Origin: an uncultured Collinsella sp.
GTDB taxonomy: Bacteria > Actinomycetota > Coriobacteriia > Coriobacteriales > Coriobacteriaceae
Assembly: GCA_902491915.1 (NCBI GenBank)
Contig: CABUJL010000007.1
Coordinates: 1 to 32,478 of the forward strand
Length of the DNA: 32,478 nucleotides
Reading direction: 5' to 3'
The notes below the pieces were generated by a model. It made no database searches. It was not told where the DNA came from and worked only from the letters and a program-made list of their open reading frames with translations. Shown one piece after another: positions 1 through 8,142 of this stretch (positions are counted from its first letter, which is position 1; each line of letters begins with the position of its first letter). A program made the translations under genes and the position numbers.

Positions 1-1
1 C

Positions 2-895
2 CATGTGCTCGACCTGCAGCAGACCTTCGACCGCAATGTTATCGAGCGCTTCGTGACCGCCTACCAGGAGGGACTGACGCCCAATCCGTGCATCATCTGC
101 AACCGCCACATTAAGTTTGGCGCGCTGCTCGATGCGGCGCTGGACATGGGCTGCGACTACATCGCCACGGGCCACTATGCAAAGACGAGCCAGGCGCCCG
201 ACGGCACCTGGCAGCTGCACCGCGGCGAGGACCCCAAAAAGGACCAGAGTTACTTTTTGTATTCGCTTACGCAGGAACGCCTGGCGCACACGATCTTTCC
301 GCTGGCTGGGCTGGACAAAGAGCGCGACGTGCGCCGCATTGCCGCCGAGCAGGGCTTCATCAACGCCAAGAAGGCCGAGAGCGAGGATATCTGCTTTATC
401 GCGGACGGCGACTACGCGGGCTATATCGAGCGCCGCCGTGGACATGCCGCCGAGCCGGGCGATATTGTATGGCGCGACGGCAGCGTGGTCGGGCGCCACA
501 ACGGTGCGCTGCGCTATACCATCGGCCAGCGCAAGGGCTTGGGCGTCGCGATGGCGCATCCCGTGTACGTAACGGGCGTCGATGCCGCCAGCAACATTGT
601 GCATCTGGGCGAGGCCGAGGACCTGACGGCCACAGCGCTCGCGGCCAACGACTGGATCTGGAGCGCCCCTGCCGACCGCATGGAAGCAGAACTCACGTCC
701 GGCGGCATTCATGTGGGCGCCAAGTACCGCTACCGTCAAAAGGACCAGGCAGCGACCCTTACGCGTGGCGCCGATGGACAAATGCTGCTGACTTTTGACG
801 AGCCGCAGCGAGCCATCGCCCCCGGCCAAGCCGTTGTAGTCTATCGCGGCGACATCGTCCTCGGCGGCGGCACCGTCACAGCAGTCATCAAATAA
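2..895 (+). CDS. mnmA: tRNA-specific 2-thiouridylase MnmA (5' end cut by window edge)
   Basis: MnmA uses ATP and sulfur relayed from a cysteine desulfurase to make 2-thiouridine at wobble position 34 of tRNA-Lys, -Glu and -Gln in the cytoplasm. The reading frame is open from base 2 (His-Val-Leu-Asp-Leu...), so the gene starts before the window; GTG at 5 is only an internal codon. Visible family motifs are TPNPCIICNRHIKFG, which holds the first catalytic cysteine, TGHYAK, and SEDICFI, which holds the second. The C-terminal half is the usual tRNA-binding beta-barrel. The missing part is the N-terminal ATP-binding loop, roughly 70-90 residues. The gene ends in TAA and is followed by an inverted repeat and a bidirectional terminator facing the convergent M42 peptidase gene. 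Identification is secure. Confidence 0.96.
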   Translation, partial: HVLDLQQTFDRNVIERFVTAYQEGLTPNPCIICNRHIKFGALLDAALDMGCDYIATGHYAKTSQAPDGTWQLHRGEDPKKDQSYFLYSLTQERLAHTIFPLAGLDKERDVRRIAAEQGFINAKKAESEDICFIADGDYAGYIERRRGHAAEPGDIVWRDGSVVGRHNGALRYTIGQRKGLGVAMAHPVYVTGVDAASNIVHLGEAEDLTATALAANDWIWSAPADRMEAELTSGGIHVGAKYRYRQKDQAATLTRGADGQMLLTFDEPQRAIAPGQAVVVYRGDIVLGGGTVTAVIK

Positions 896-913
896 CGGCA
901 CTCCTCGATAAGC

Positions 914-974
914 TGCGGTGAAATAGGGACTGCTTATGCGTTTCAAATGCAAAAACAGTCCCTATTTCACCGCA
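914..974. repeat. 61-bp inverted repeat (19-bp perfect arms)
   Basis: The arms 914-932 (TGCGGTGAAATAGGGACTG) and 956-974 are exact reverse complements around a 23-base centre. The centre holds its own small dyad (TGCGTTTCAAATGCA, one mismatch pair). It lies 18 bp after the mnmA stop. Total length and nested-dyad layout match other inverted repeats in this window (19637-19701, 23642-23702, 25002-25062 and others), although the arm sequences differ. No U-tract follows, so a plain terminator is not the best description. Confidence 0.85.
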
Positions 975-980
975 ACGCAC

Positions 981-1024
981 AAGAGCGCCCCTGCCGGCAA
1001 CGTTATACCGGCTGGGGCGCTCTT
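981..1024. terminator. bidirectional terminator between convergent mnmA and M42 peptidase genes
   Basis: The arms 981-991 (AAGAGCGCCCC) and 1014-1024 (GGGGCGCTCTT) pair perfectly, with a second inner stem GCCGG/CCGGC at 993-997 and 1008-1012. The AAGA/TCTT bases at the foot can serve as A- and U-tracts in both directions, which suits a site between two convergent genes. Confidence 0.7.
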
Positions 1025-1049
1025 AACTTGCCACGCGCTATAAATGCGC

Positions 1050-2093
1050 CTAGCGCTGGACGTAGGCGCGGACCAGCTCGTAGGTATTGCGCACGCCGTC
1101 CATGTGGCTGCGCTCGTAGTTGTGGCTCGCGTACACGCCGGGGCCGATCAGGCCGTGACGGATGTCGTAGCCGGCCGAGAGCGTGGCCTCGACGTCCGAA
1201 CCGTAGTGTGGGTACACATCGATGGCGTAGTCGAGCTCAAGCTCGCGCGCGATATTGGACAGCGTCGTCACCAAGTCGTAGTTGTACGGACCGCCCGAAT
1301 CCTTGGCGCAAATCGACACCATACGCTCGGTACAGCCCAGGTCGTCGCCCACGCAGCCCATGTCCACGCTGATCATCTCGCACGTGTCGGCCGGCACGAA
1401 GGCTCCGCCGTGGCCGACCTCCTCGTACACGGTAAAGAGCAATGACACCTTGCGCGAAAGCGTCACCTCGCCAGCGGCGACGGCGCGGGCGAGACCCAGC
1501 AGAATCGCCGCGGACAGCTTGTCGTCAAGGAAGCGACTCTTAATGTAGCCGCTCTTCGTCACCGTGGTACGCGGATCCATGGCGATGATATCGCCAGTCT
1601 GAATACCCAGCTCGAGCACATCGTCCTTGCTGTCAACGTTCTCGTCGAGCAGGATTTCCATGTTCTTCTCGATGGTCTTGACCGGCTCATCGGCCACGTG
1701 CGCCGAAGGCTCGGTGTTAAGAACCACGCCCGTGTAGACATTGCCGTCGCGCGTATAAACGGTGCAGTTCTCGCCATCGGCCGTAGACCACTGATGCCCG
1801 CCGAGGGTCGTGGGGCGCAGGCGGCCATTGTCCTTAATGGAACGCACCATGGCGCCTAGGGTATCGACATGGCTCGCCAGTACGAGCGGCTCGCCCTCGC
1901 CACCAAGCTCAACGAGCACGTTACCCTTATTAGAACGCTCAGGCCCAAACCCCATATCGCGCAGGGTCTCCATCAGATAATCAGTCGCCGCACGGGTATA
2001 GCCCGTCGGCGAAGCAATAGAAGTCAGCGTCTTAAGCTGTCCCGCGATATAGGAGAGCGTCTCCTCTAGAGAAGCATCGATTACAGAAGCCAT
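1050..2093 (-). CDS. M42 family metallopeptidase (glutamyl/deblocking aminopeptidase type)
   Basis: A cytoplasmic di-metal aminopeptidase of the M42 family, which usually assembles into tetrahedral particles and trims short peptides. Visible metal and catalytic motifs in order are ASHVDT (metal His, catalytic-type Asp), KSRFLDDK (bridging Asp), YEEVGHGG (catalytic Glu plus metal Glu), SVDMG, and the late SHNYERSHMD stretch that supplies the last metal His. The length (347 aa) is normal for the family. I chose ATG at 2093 (MASVIDASLEE): GGAAGG lies 6 bases upstream, while the in-frame ATG 6 bases earlier would abut that site. It is a single gene, divergent from nothing and separated from fucO by about 600 bp. 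The exact substrate preference cannot be read from the sequence. Confidence 0.92.
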   Translation of the reverse strand: MASVIDASLEETLSYIAGQLKTLTSIASPTGYTRAATDYLMETLRDMGFGPERSNKGNVLVELGGEGEPLVLASHVDTLGAMVRSIKDNGRLRPTTLGGHQWSTADGENCTVYTRDGNVYTGVVLNTEPSAHVADEPVKTIEKNMEILLDENVDSKDDVLELGIQTGDIIAMDPRTTVTKSGYIKSRFLDDKLSAAILLGLARAVAAGEVTLSRKVSLLFTVYEEVGHGGAFVPADTCEMISVDMGCVGDDLGCTERMVSICAKDSGGPYNYDLVTTLSNIARELELDYAIDVYPHYGSDVEATLSAGYDIRHGLIGPGVYASHNYERSHMDGVRNTYELVRAYVQR

Positions 2094-2227
2094 GTGCATC
2101 CTTCCAAGCAAAACTAAGACCGAGTCCCGATTTTAACCGTTCTGCACGCGCAAGGCTCTGGGAGCCGAGCCACCTCCAGACGTCCTCGCGCCGATTTTGC
2201 GCACGAGCACGGCTTACGATCCCAATC

Positions 2228-2537
2228 TTGCATAAATCCTATCGGTATCTGCATAGAAATGAGGAATCTTTTTGCTTCGTCTCAGGGTACCCCACCTTGG
2301 GCCGTGCAAAAAACGGAGTATTCAGCATCGTGGGCCCCAACGACCCCATCGCGAACGACAAAACGACGCGGTTACAGCAGTGTTGCGGGTCGTCGCAAAG
2401 CAGAAACTCAGTAACAACCCCCTCCACTCATCGATAGCCCACCCGCAATGGCTGTCGATGGGCGCCTGCGGGCCACTACGGGCCATTCAAAACGTTATGC
2501 ATTTTTAAGAGCTTGCTGAATACTCCCAAAAATGCAC
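2228..2537. repeat. non-coding element copy 1 with terminal inverted repeats
   Basis: This is the main content of the gene-free stretch 2094-2697; I see nothing recognisable in 2094-2227. A 24-bp sequence at 2304-2327 (GTGCAAAAAACGGAGTATTC then AGCA) recurs inverted at 2514-2537 with 4-5 mismatches, enclosing 234 bp. A second copy with the same ends lies at 20691-20923 (233 bp). Left of the first end another 75 bp is also shared with the second copy, including TTGCATAA, CGGTA, TGCATA and GGTACCCCA. The interior is poorly conserved between copies and has no convincing reading frame. It could be a degenerate MITE or a structured RNA region. Confidence 0.7.
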
Positions 2538-2612
2538 GCTGGGAAGTGCACCACCTATCCGTAGCGGGCAGTACACCTTGGTTTTGCCCGTCTCAGGGCA
2601 TCGACGCAGCAC

Positions 2613-2644
2613 AAAAAGCCCCGCCATGCGTAGCACGGCGGGGC
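2613..2644 (-). terminator. rho-independent terminator of fucO
   Basis: The arms GCCCCGCC (2618-2625) and GGCGGGGC (2637-2644) form an 8-bp stem, followed on the minus strand by a run of five T (2617-2613). It sits 53 bp past the fucO stop. Confidence 0.85.
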
Positions 2645-2697
2645 CAGCGGCAAGTCAAAAGACCATACGCCTACGGGCGAAGGACCACCAAACTGGG

Positions 2698-3864
2698 TTA
2701 GGCAACCGGGCAGATCTTCTTGAAGAGCTCGATGACGTCGTCGAGCGTCGCCTCGCGCGGGTTACCCGGGAAACAAGCGTCGGCCATGGCGTCCTTGGCC
2801 AGGACCTCGATCTCGTCAGCCTTCATGGCCTCGCAGACGTGCGGGATATTCACGTCGGCGGAAAGCTGCTTGACGGCGGCGATAGCGGCGTCGGCAGCCT
2901 CGTCGGTGCTCATGCCCGTGGTGTCAACGCCCATGGCGACGGCAACCTTGGCCAGACGCTCGGCGCAAACCGGCTTGTTGAACTCCATGGCGATCGGCAG
3001 CAGCATGGCGCAAGCGACGCCGTGCGGGGTGTCGTAGTGAGCGGACAGGGTGTGAGCCATGGCGTGGTCGATGCCCAGGCCAACATTGGAGAAGCCCATG
3101 CCGGCGACATACTGGCCAAGGGCCATGCCCTCGCGGCCGGAGCCGGGCTGGCCGGACTTGGCCTCGGCAACGGAGTCGCGTAGGTTCTCGCTGATCAGCT
3201 TGATGGCCTCAAAGTGGAACATGTCGGAGAGCTCCCAAGCGCCCTTGGTGGTATAGCCCTCGATGGCGTGGGTCAGAGCGTCCATGCCGGTGGAGGCGGT
3301 CAGGCCGGCGGGCATGGAAGCCATCATGTCGGGGTCGACGACGGCGACCTCGGGGGCGTCGTTGGTGTCGACGCACACGAACTTGCGGACCTTCTCGGGG
3401 TCGGTGATGACGTAGTTGATGGTCACCTCGGCAGCGGTACCGGCGGTCGTCGGCACGGCGATGGTGAACACGGCGTGGTTCTTAGTGGGAGCAACGCCCT
3501 CGAGGCTGCGGACATCGGCGAACTCGGGGTTGTTGATGATGATGCCGATGGCCTTGGCGGTGTCCATGGAGGAGCCGCCACCGATGGTCACGATAGCGTC
3601 AGCCTCGGCGGCCTTGAAGGCCTCGACGCCGTCCTTGACGTTCTGAATCGTGGGGTTGGGCTTGATCTCGGAGTAGAGGCTCCAAGCGATGCCGGCGGCG
3701 TCGAGCTCGTCGGTCACCTTAGCGGTAACGCCAAACTTGACCAGATCGGGGTCGGAGCAGACGAAGATCTTCTTGTAGCCGCGACGCTGGAGCTCGCCGG
3801 GGATCTCCTTGATGGCGCCGGAACCATGATAAGAGATGGTATTGAGAACGAAACGATTAGCCAT
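2698..3864 (-). CDS. fucO: lactaldehyde reductase / 1,2-propanediol oxidoreductase (group III Fe-dependent alcohol dehydrogenase)
   Basis: It interconverts L-lactaldehyde and (S)-1,2-propanediol with NADH, the redox-balancing step of anaerobic fucose or rhamnose breakdown. The protein (388 aa) resembles E. coli FucO closely along its length: the start MANRFVLN, GGGSSMDTAKAIGI (NAD-binding loop), PTTAGTAAEVTINYVI, GMDALTHAIEGY (two iron ligands, Asp and His), GIDHAMAH and TPHGVACA (two more His ligands), and NPREATLDD near the end. ATG at 3864 is preceded by GGGAGG at 6 bases, so the 14 extra upstream codons are not used. No fucose or rhamnose genes are next to it, so its aldehyde supply must come from elsewhere, or it acts as a general short-chain alcohol dehydrogenase. 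Confidence 0.93.
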   Translation of the reverse strand: MANRFVLNTISYHGSGAIKEIPGELQRRGYKKIFVCSDPDLVKFGVTAKVTDELDAAGIAWSLYSEIKPNPTIQNVKDGVEAFKAAEADAIVTIGGGSSMDTAKAIGIIINNPEFADVRSLEGVAPTKNHAVFTIAVPTTAGTAAEVTINYVITDPEKVRKFVCVDTNDAPEVAVVDPDMMASMPAGLTASTGMDALTHAIEGYTTKGAWELSDMFHFEAIKLISENLRDSVAEAKSGQPGSGREGMALGQYVAGMGFSNVGLGIDHAMAHTLSAHYDTPHGVACAMLLPIAMEFNKPVCAERLAKVAVAMGVDTTGMSTDEAADAAIAAVKQLSADVNIPHVCEAMKADEIEVLAKDAMADACFPGNPREATLDDVIELFKKICPVA

Positions 3865-3923
3865 TGATAGCCTCCCATCGTGTGCGGGGCATCCATTACG
3901 CCCCACGCTATGAGTCCCATCCT

Positions 3924-3978
3924 AACGCTTTTGAAACAAAAAACGCGTGAGAACGTCAAACTATTTAAAGCGTTTCAA
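3924..3978 (-). promoter_or_regulatory. possible operator pair upstream of fucO
   Basis: The octamer AAAGCGTT occurs twice in opposite orientation, at 3924-3931 (reverse) and 3967-3974, each with nearby GTTTCAA or TTGAAAC. Half-sites of this look (TGAAACGCTTTA) are typical of LacI-family operators. The stretch lies 60-115 bp upstream of the fucO start, where a promoter should be. No clear -35/-10 pair was found, so this is a weak call. Confidence 0.25.
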
Positions 3979-3986
3979 CAGACGAT

Positions 3987-4024
3987 GAAAAATATTGCGG
4001 CAAAGGGACAGCCCCTTTGCCGCA
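3987..4024 (-). terminator. terminator of the YoaK-type gene
   Basis: A perfect 12-bp stem (TGCGGCAAAGGG at 3996-4007, CCCTTTGCCGCA at 4013-4024) with a 5-base loop is followed on the minus strand by ATATTTTTC. It begins 6 bp after the stop of the 4030-4746 gene. Confidence 0.75.
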
Positions 4025-4029
4025 TTCGG

Positions 4030-4746
4030 TTACTTTCGGCAGCCCTCTTTCCAAGCCTCGGCCGCAGCCTTCCAGCGTAAGCGCAAGTCGCGCTCGCGGT
4101 CGATGAACATGATGGCAAACGCGACAAACAGCAGCAAGCTCGCCACGACGATGGCGTGCAGGCCCATGCGCTCAATACACCAGTTGCCCAACACGGCGCC
4201 AAACACAAAGGTAAAGATCACGCCAAAGTACAGCAGGCCGTTTTCCAAAAAACCGCGCCTGTGGGTGATGATGTAATCGTCCACGTTTTGCAGCGCGTTG
4301 CGTAGGTTGCCGATGCACATGGTCGTAGCAATGCCGTGACCGTGGATCTTGCGGAAGCTCTCGACCTGCATGCCGCAGGCAAACGAAGTGAGGCAGTTGG
4401 CGAGCAAGTTGTAACCGCCACCGGGGATAAAGCTCACGCCCAGCAAGATGACGGCTTCAAAGAACACCGTTACCTGGCGCCAGTGAATCACGCTGCCAAA
4501 CCGCTCATGCACCAGGTCGGCAAGCATAATGCCCACGGCAAACGACACCACGGGGAAGAAGTAGCGTCCCGCAAGTGCCCAGTTGCCCTCCGAGATGCTC
4601 ACGCCCACGAGCAGGATGTTGCCTGTCTGCGCGTTGGCGAAAACATGATCGCGCCCAATGTACGAATAGACGTCCATAAAGCCACCGGCGAGCGCCAAGA
4701 TGATGCCCAGCTCAATAGACTCCGATATCTGTTTGGCACGCTGCAT
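4030..4746 (-). CDS. YoaK family (DUF1275) inner-membrane protein
   Basis: A 238-residue polytopic membrane protein of the YoaK/DUF1275 family; function is unknown, though members are often described as possible small-molecule permeases. Family hallmarks are the N-terminal ALAGGFMDVYSYIGRDHVFANAQTGN region (a glycine-rich first helix followed by the NxQTGN motif) and a later GNLRNAL segment. About six hydrophobic helices can be seen, and the tail is basic and charged (DRERDLRLRWK). The start ATG at 4746 follows AAGGAGG by 10 bases. The open frame runs on far upstream, but that extension is antisense to the radical SAM gene and has no family similarity. It is transcribed divergently from the 4999 gene. 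Confidence 0.88.
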   Translation of the reverse strand: MQRAKQISESIELGIILALAGGFMDVYSYIGRDHVFANAQTGNILLVGVSISEGNWALAGRYFFPVVSFAVGIMLADLVHERFGSVIHWRQVTVFFEAVILLGVSFIPGGGYNLLANCLTSFACGMQVESFRKIHGHGIATTMCIGNLRNALQNVDDYIITHRRGFLENGLLYFGVIFTFVFGAVLGNWCIERMGLHAIVVASLLLFVAFAIMFIDRERDLRLRWKAAAEAWKEGCRK

Positions 4747-4927
4747 CGTCGTGCATCCTCCTTGTTGACGACTCTCTCGTGCGTTGGCGGAAACATAGCC
4801 GCCGTTCATACTGTAACCCATTGACAACATGGCGTGCGCGCGAGACGGGTTCTCCAACGCGCAGATACACAGTCTGGAAACAAACGATCCCCGCATCGAC
4901 GCGCCGATCCCCAGCTCATGTACTCCC

Positions 4928-4960
4928 CCAGTCTTTTTAGCCCCGTCCCAAAAAGACTGG
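4928..4960. repeat. 11-bp inverted repeat upstream of the YgiQ-type gene
   Basis: CCAGTCTTTTT (4928-4938) pairs perfectly with AAAAAGACTGG (4950-4960) around an 11-base loop. It lies 39 bp before the GTG start of the radical SAM gene and next to a TACAAT hexamer (4962-4967) that could be a -10 box. It may be an attenuator-like hairpin or an operator; no -35 fits well. Confidence 0.45.
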
Positions 4961-4998
4961 TTACAATTACGTGCAGCATACAAACACCGGGAGGGATC

Positions 4999-7146
4999 GT
5001 GGCAAAAAAGCCTCAGCACGCTCAGAACAACCAGCGCAGTCAGCAGGGCAAACAGGGCCAGCAGCAAAAGCGCGGCGGTAAGGCGCAGGCCACGGTCGCC
5101 CGCACCAAGCATTCCCAAGCGACGCCCGCCCGCCCCTGGCGACCGGGCCGCGATAAGTTCCTCCCCGTCAGCCGCGCCGACATGGATGCGCGTGGCTGGG
5201 ACCAGTGCGACTTTGTCTACATCTGCGGCGACGCCTATGTGGACCATCCCAGCTTTGGCATGGCCATCATCAGTCGCGTCCTCGACGCGCACGGCTACAA
5301 GGTGGGCATCATCTGCCAACCCGACTGGACCGACCCCGCCAGCATCACTGTGCTCGGCGAGCCGCGCCTGGGCTTTTTGGTCAGCGCCGGCAACATGGAC
5401 TCCATGGTCAACCACTATTCGGTAACCAAGCACCGCCGCCACACCGACGCCTATACCCCCGGCGGCGAGGAAGGTCACCGCCCCAACCGTGCCGTCACGG
5501 TCTACGGCAATCTCATCCGTCAGACGTTTAAGGACGCTCCCATCATTATCGGCGGCATCGAGGCAAGCCTGCGCCGCCTGGCCCACTACGACTACTGGCA
5601 GGACAAGCTCAAGCGCTCGGTGCTGCTCGACTCGGGCGCCGACATCCTCATCTACGGCATGGGCGAGCACGCAATCGTCGAGATAGCCGACGCGCTCGAC
5701 GCGGGGCTGCCCGTCGATCAGATCACCTATATCAACGGCACCGTCTACCGCACCAGCTCGCTCGACGAGGTCTACGACTACGACTTGCTGCCCAGCTGGG
5801 ACGACCTTGCCGCCGACAAGCTCAATTACGCGCGCAGCTTTAACGTACAGCAGCAGAACATGGACCCCATCACCGGGCATCGTCTGGTAGAGCCCTACCC
5901 CAACAGCGTCTATGTGGTGCAGAACCCACCGTCGGCCACGCTCACCACCGACGAGATGGACGAGGTGGCCGAACTCCCCTACGCACGCGATTGGCATCCC
6001 GATTACGACGCGGCGGGCGGCGTGCCGGCCTTTGCCGAGATCAAGTTTTCCATTAGCTCCAACCGCGGCTGTTTTGGTGAGTGCTCGTTTTGCGCGCTGA
6101 CCTTCCACCAGGGCCGCGTGCTGCAGATGCGCAGCCACGACTCGATCATGCGCGAGGCCGAGCTGCTCACGCGCGATCCCGAGTTTAAGGGCTACATCAA
6201 CGACGTGGGCGGACCGACGGCCAACTTTAGCCGCCCGGCCTGCGACAAGCAGCTCAAACACGGCGTGTGCAAGAACAAGCGCTGCCTATGGCCGAGCGTG
6301 TGCAAGAACATGGTGGTCGACGAGAGCGGCTACACGCAGCTGCTGCGCGACCTGCGCCAGCTGCCGGGCGTCAAGAAGGTCTTCGTCCGCAGCGGCATCC
6401 GTTTTGACTACACTATGGCCGATGCCTCGGACGAGTTTTTGCGCGAGCTGCTGGAGCACCATGTCTCGGGCCAGCTACGCGTGGCGCCCGAGCATGTGAG
6501 CGACGCGGTGCTCTCCGTGATGGGCAAGCCGAGCCGCGCCGTCTACGATGCGTTCTGCCGCAAATTTGAGCGCCTTAACCGCGAGTACGGACTCAAGCAG
6601 TACGTGGTGCCGTACCTTATCTCGAGCCACCCCGGCTCGACGATGAAGGAAGCCGTGGACCTTGCCGAAGCCGTGCGCGACATGGGCTACATGCCCGAGC
6701 AGGTGCAGGACTTCTACCCTACGCCGTCCACCATGTCGACCTGCATGTACTACACCGGCGTGGACCCGCGCACCATGGAGCCGATCTACGTGGCGCGCGA
6801 CCCGCACGAGAAGGCCATGCAACGCGCGCTCATCCAGTATCGCAAGCCCGAGAACTACAAGCTGGTACGTGAGGCGCTGGAGAAGGCCGGCCGCCGCGAT
6901 CTGATCGGCTACACCAAGCATTGCCTGATCCGTCCCGTGCCGCCGCGACCGGGCGAGACGTCTGCTGGCGGCGGACATGGCGCCGGCAATAAGGGCGGCA
7001 AGGCCCACGGTGGCGCTGGCGGCGCCGGCAAGGGGCCTAAGGGCAGCAAGGGTCACGGCGGCATGTCGCGCGCGCAGAACACTGCCGGCCGCAACCGCGC
7101 AGCCCAGGGGCGTCAGGGTGCCAACGGCGGCGGGCGTCGCAACTAG
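4999..7146 (+). CDS. ygiQ: YgiQ family radical SAM protein
   Basis: A 715-residue radical SAM enzyme of the YgiQ family (UPF0313); the reaction is not known. The N-terminal domain begins after a Gln/Lys-rich leader with RPGRDKFLPVSRADMDARGW and carries the family stretch YGDAYVDHPSFG-like CGDAYVDHPSFG, then GGIEASLRRLAHYDYW. The radical SAM CxxxCxxC cluster motif is NRGCFGECSFCAL (about residue 355-365). Downstream come ACDKQLKHGVCKNKRCLWPSVC, a cysteine-rich stretch, and the DUF3362 region with VQDFYPTPSTMSTCMYYTG. The last ~60 residues are a Gly/Lys/Arg-rich low-complexity tail beyond the enzymatic core, possibly RNA-binding. GTG at 4999 is chosen because GGGAGGG precedes it and the AKKPQ start fits; upstream codons look non-coding. 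Its stop overlaps the convergent protease stop (CTAG at 7143-7146). Confidence 0.93.
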   Translation: MAKKPQHAQNNQRSQQGKQGQQQKRGGKAQATVARTKHSQATPARPWRPGRDKFLPVSRADMDARGWDQCDFVYICGDAYVDHPSFGMAIISRVLDAHGYKVGIICQPDWTDPASITVLGEPRLGFLVSAGNMDSMVNHYSVTKHRRHTDAYTPGGEEGHRPNRAVTVYGNLIRQTFKDAPIIIGGIEASLRRLAHYDYWQDKLKRSVLLDSGADILIYGMGEHAIVEIADALDAGLPVDQITYINGTVYRTSSLDEVYDYDLLPSWDDLAADKLNYARSFNVQQQNMDPITGHRLVEPYPNSVYVVQNPPSATLTTDEMDEVAELPYARDWHPDYDAAGGVPAFAEIKFSISSNRGCFGECSFCALTFHQGRVLQMRSHDSIMREAELLTRDPEFKGYINDVGGPTANFSRPACDKQLKHGVCKNKRCLWPSVCKNMVVDESGYTQLLRDLRQLPGVKKVFVRSGIRFDYTMADASDEFLRELLEHHVSGQLRVAPEHVSDAVLSVMGKPSRAVYDAFCRKFERLNREYGLKQYVVPYLISSHPGSTMKEAVDLAEAVRDMGYMPEQVQDFYPTPSTMSTCMYYTGVDPRTMEPIYVARDPHEKAMQRALIQYRKPENYKLVREALEKAGRRDLIGYTKHCLIRPVPPRPGETSAGGGHGAGNKGGKAHGGAGGAGKGPKGSKGHGGMSRAQNTAGRNRAAQGRQGANGGGRRN

Positions 7147-8054
7147 GGCAGCGGTGCGCTCGCTGCGTCCATCCCACACGCGTGGCGTAGCAAGCGCATT
7201 GCCTCAACAAGGATGACGCCGGCGATAGCGACCGTGGCTACCGCGTCGAGCGGCGTGTTCACAAACCATAGCAGGCCCATGAGGTACGAGCCGGCATTAA
7301 AGGCAAAGTGCAGCAGGATCGTGTAGCGGAGCTTTCCGGTGGTCACGAGTACCCAACCAAAAATGAGGCCGGCAGCGCCCGCATAGCAGCCCTGCACCCA
7401 GTTCATGTGCATAAAGCCGAAGACCGCCGCCTGCAGCACGATTGCCGCGGCGACGCCCCAGGTACTCGGGGCCGCCCAGGGCACTATGGCGCCATCCTGC
7501 GCGTTCGCGCGGCGCCGGCGCTTCCAGAACGAACGGCACTGTGGATTAAACGCACGCAGCGAAAACTCAAAGATGATGCCGCGCACCAGCAGTTCCTCGC
7601 AAAACGGCGCGCCAAGCACCGTAGTCAGGACGGCAAGAAGGCTGGTATCGCCCATGCCCGTTTCCTCGACGAGCTCGCTATAGTCTGCCGCGACCTCGGG
7701 CAGCAGCGACAGCACGCCGTCGCATAGGTAGCTAATGACCACCTGCATGGATAGGCCGATCAAAACAACGCAGGCAATGCGCTTCCATGCCGCGCTTGCT
7801 CCCCCACCGAGCGGGCGCTCGCCTTGCCGGCGCGCCATGAAGGAGCGGGGCCACAGATAACGCCACCACAGCAGCGCCATCAAAAATGACGCCGTCTGAG
7901 CGGCGGCTTGAAACCATTGAATATCGAGGTTGTCGATCGGGAAACCCGTCAGCGCCGACACGATGTCCAGCGCGGAGAACAGAACCATGCTCAGGGCAAT
8001 ATCGGCAGCAACAACACCAAAACAGGCAAGCGCCCAAATCATCGCATTGAGCAT
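7143..8054 (-). CDS. CPBP family intramembrane glutamic/metallo-protease
   Basis: A 303-residue multi-pass membrane protein of the CPBP (CAAX protease and bacteriocin-processing, Abi) family. The three catalytic motifs are present: FCEELLVRG (EExxxR), FGFMHMNW (FxxxH) and HFAFN (HxxxN). About seven or eight hydrophobic helices are visible. A short basic insert (SFWKRRRRANAQ) lies in the loop between motifs 1 and 2. ATG at 8054 (MLNAMIW) follows GAGGAGG by 5 bases, so the longer in-frame start is not used. The gene is last before the convergent YgiQ-type gene with a 4-base overlap of stops and no room for a terminator between them. No bacteriocin gene is adjacent, so its substrate is unknown. 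Confidence 0.9.
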   Translation of the reverse strand: MLNAMIWALACFGVVAADIALSMVLFSALDIVSALTGFPIDNLDIQWFQAAAQTASFLMALLWWRYLWPRSFMARRQGERPLGGGASAAWKRIACVVLIGLSMQVVISYLCDGVLSLLPEVAADYSELVEETGMGDTSLLAVLTTVLGAPFCEELLVRGIIFEFSLRAFNPQCRSFWKRRRRANAQDGAIVPWAAPSTWGVAAAIVLQAAVFGFMHMNWVQGCYAGAAGLIFGWVLVTTGKLRYTILLHFAFNAGSYLMGLLWFVNTPLDAVATVAIAGVILVEAMRLLRHACGMDAASAPLP

Positions 8055-8071
8055 GCCAACCTCCTCAAAAC

Positions 8072-8129
8072 CCGGCACTTAGGGACGTTCCTTAACTGCC
8101 GGCAGAAAAGGAACGTCCCCAAGTGCCGG
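8072..8129. repeat. 58-bp inverted repeat with GGGACGTTCC core
   Basis: The arms 8072-8093 and 8108-8129 (22 bp each) pair with a single wobble position around a 14-base centre that contains the perfect palindrome CTGCCGGCAG (8096-8105). A 21-base stretch of the left arm is identical to 19585-19605. It fills the gap between the orphan antitoxin stop and the protease start. It looks like a REP-type dispersed palindrome and could also end antitoxin transcription. Confidence 0.8.
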
Positions 8130-8142
8130 CAGTTTGGGACGG

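Noticed and set aside
914..974. Simple rho-independent terminator for mnmA
   Set aside because: There is no U-tract after the stem and the geometry matches the repeat family; the hairpin at 981-1024 is a better terminator.
2228..2508. Small open frames of 62-78 codons inside the copy 1 element
   Set aside because: None is conserved in the second copy at 20615-20923 and none has a ribosome-binding site.
4747..6261. N-terminal extension of the YoaK-type frame to 743 residues
   Set aside because: The extension is antisense to the YgiQ-type gene. The family start at 4746 has a good ribosome-binding site.
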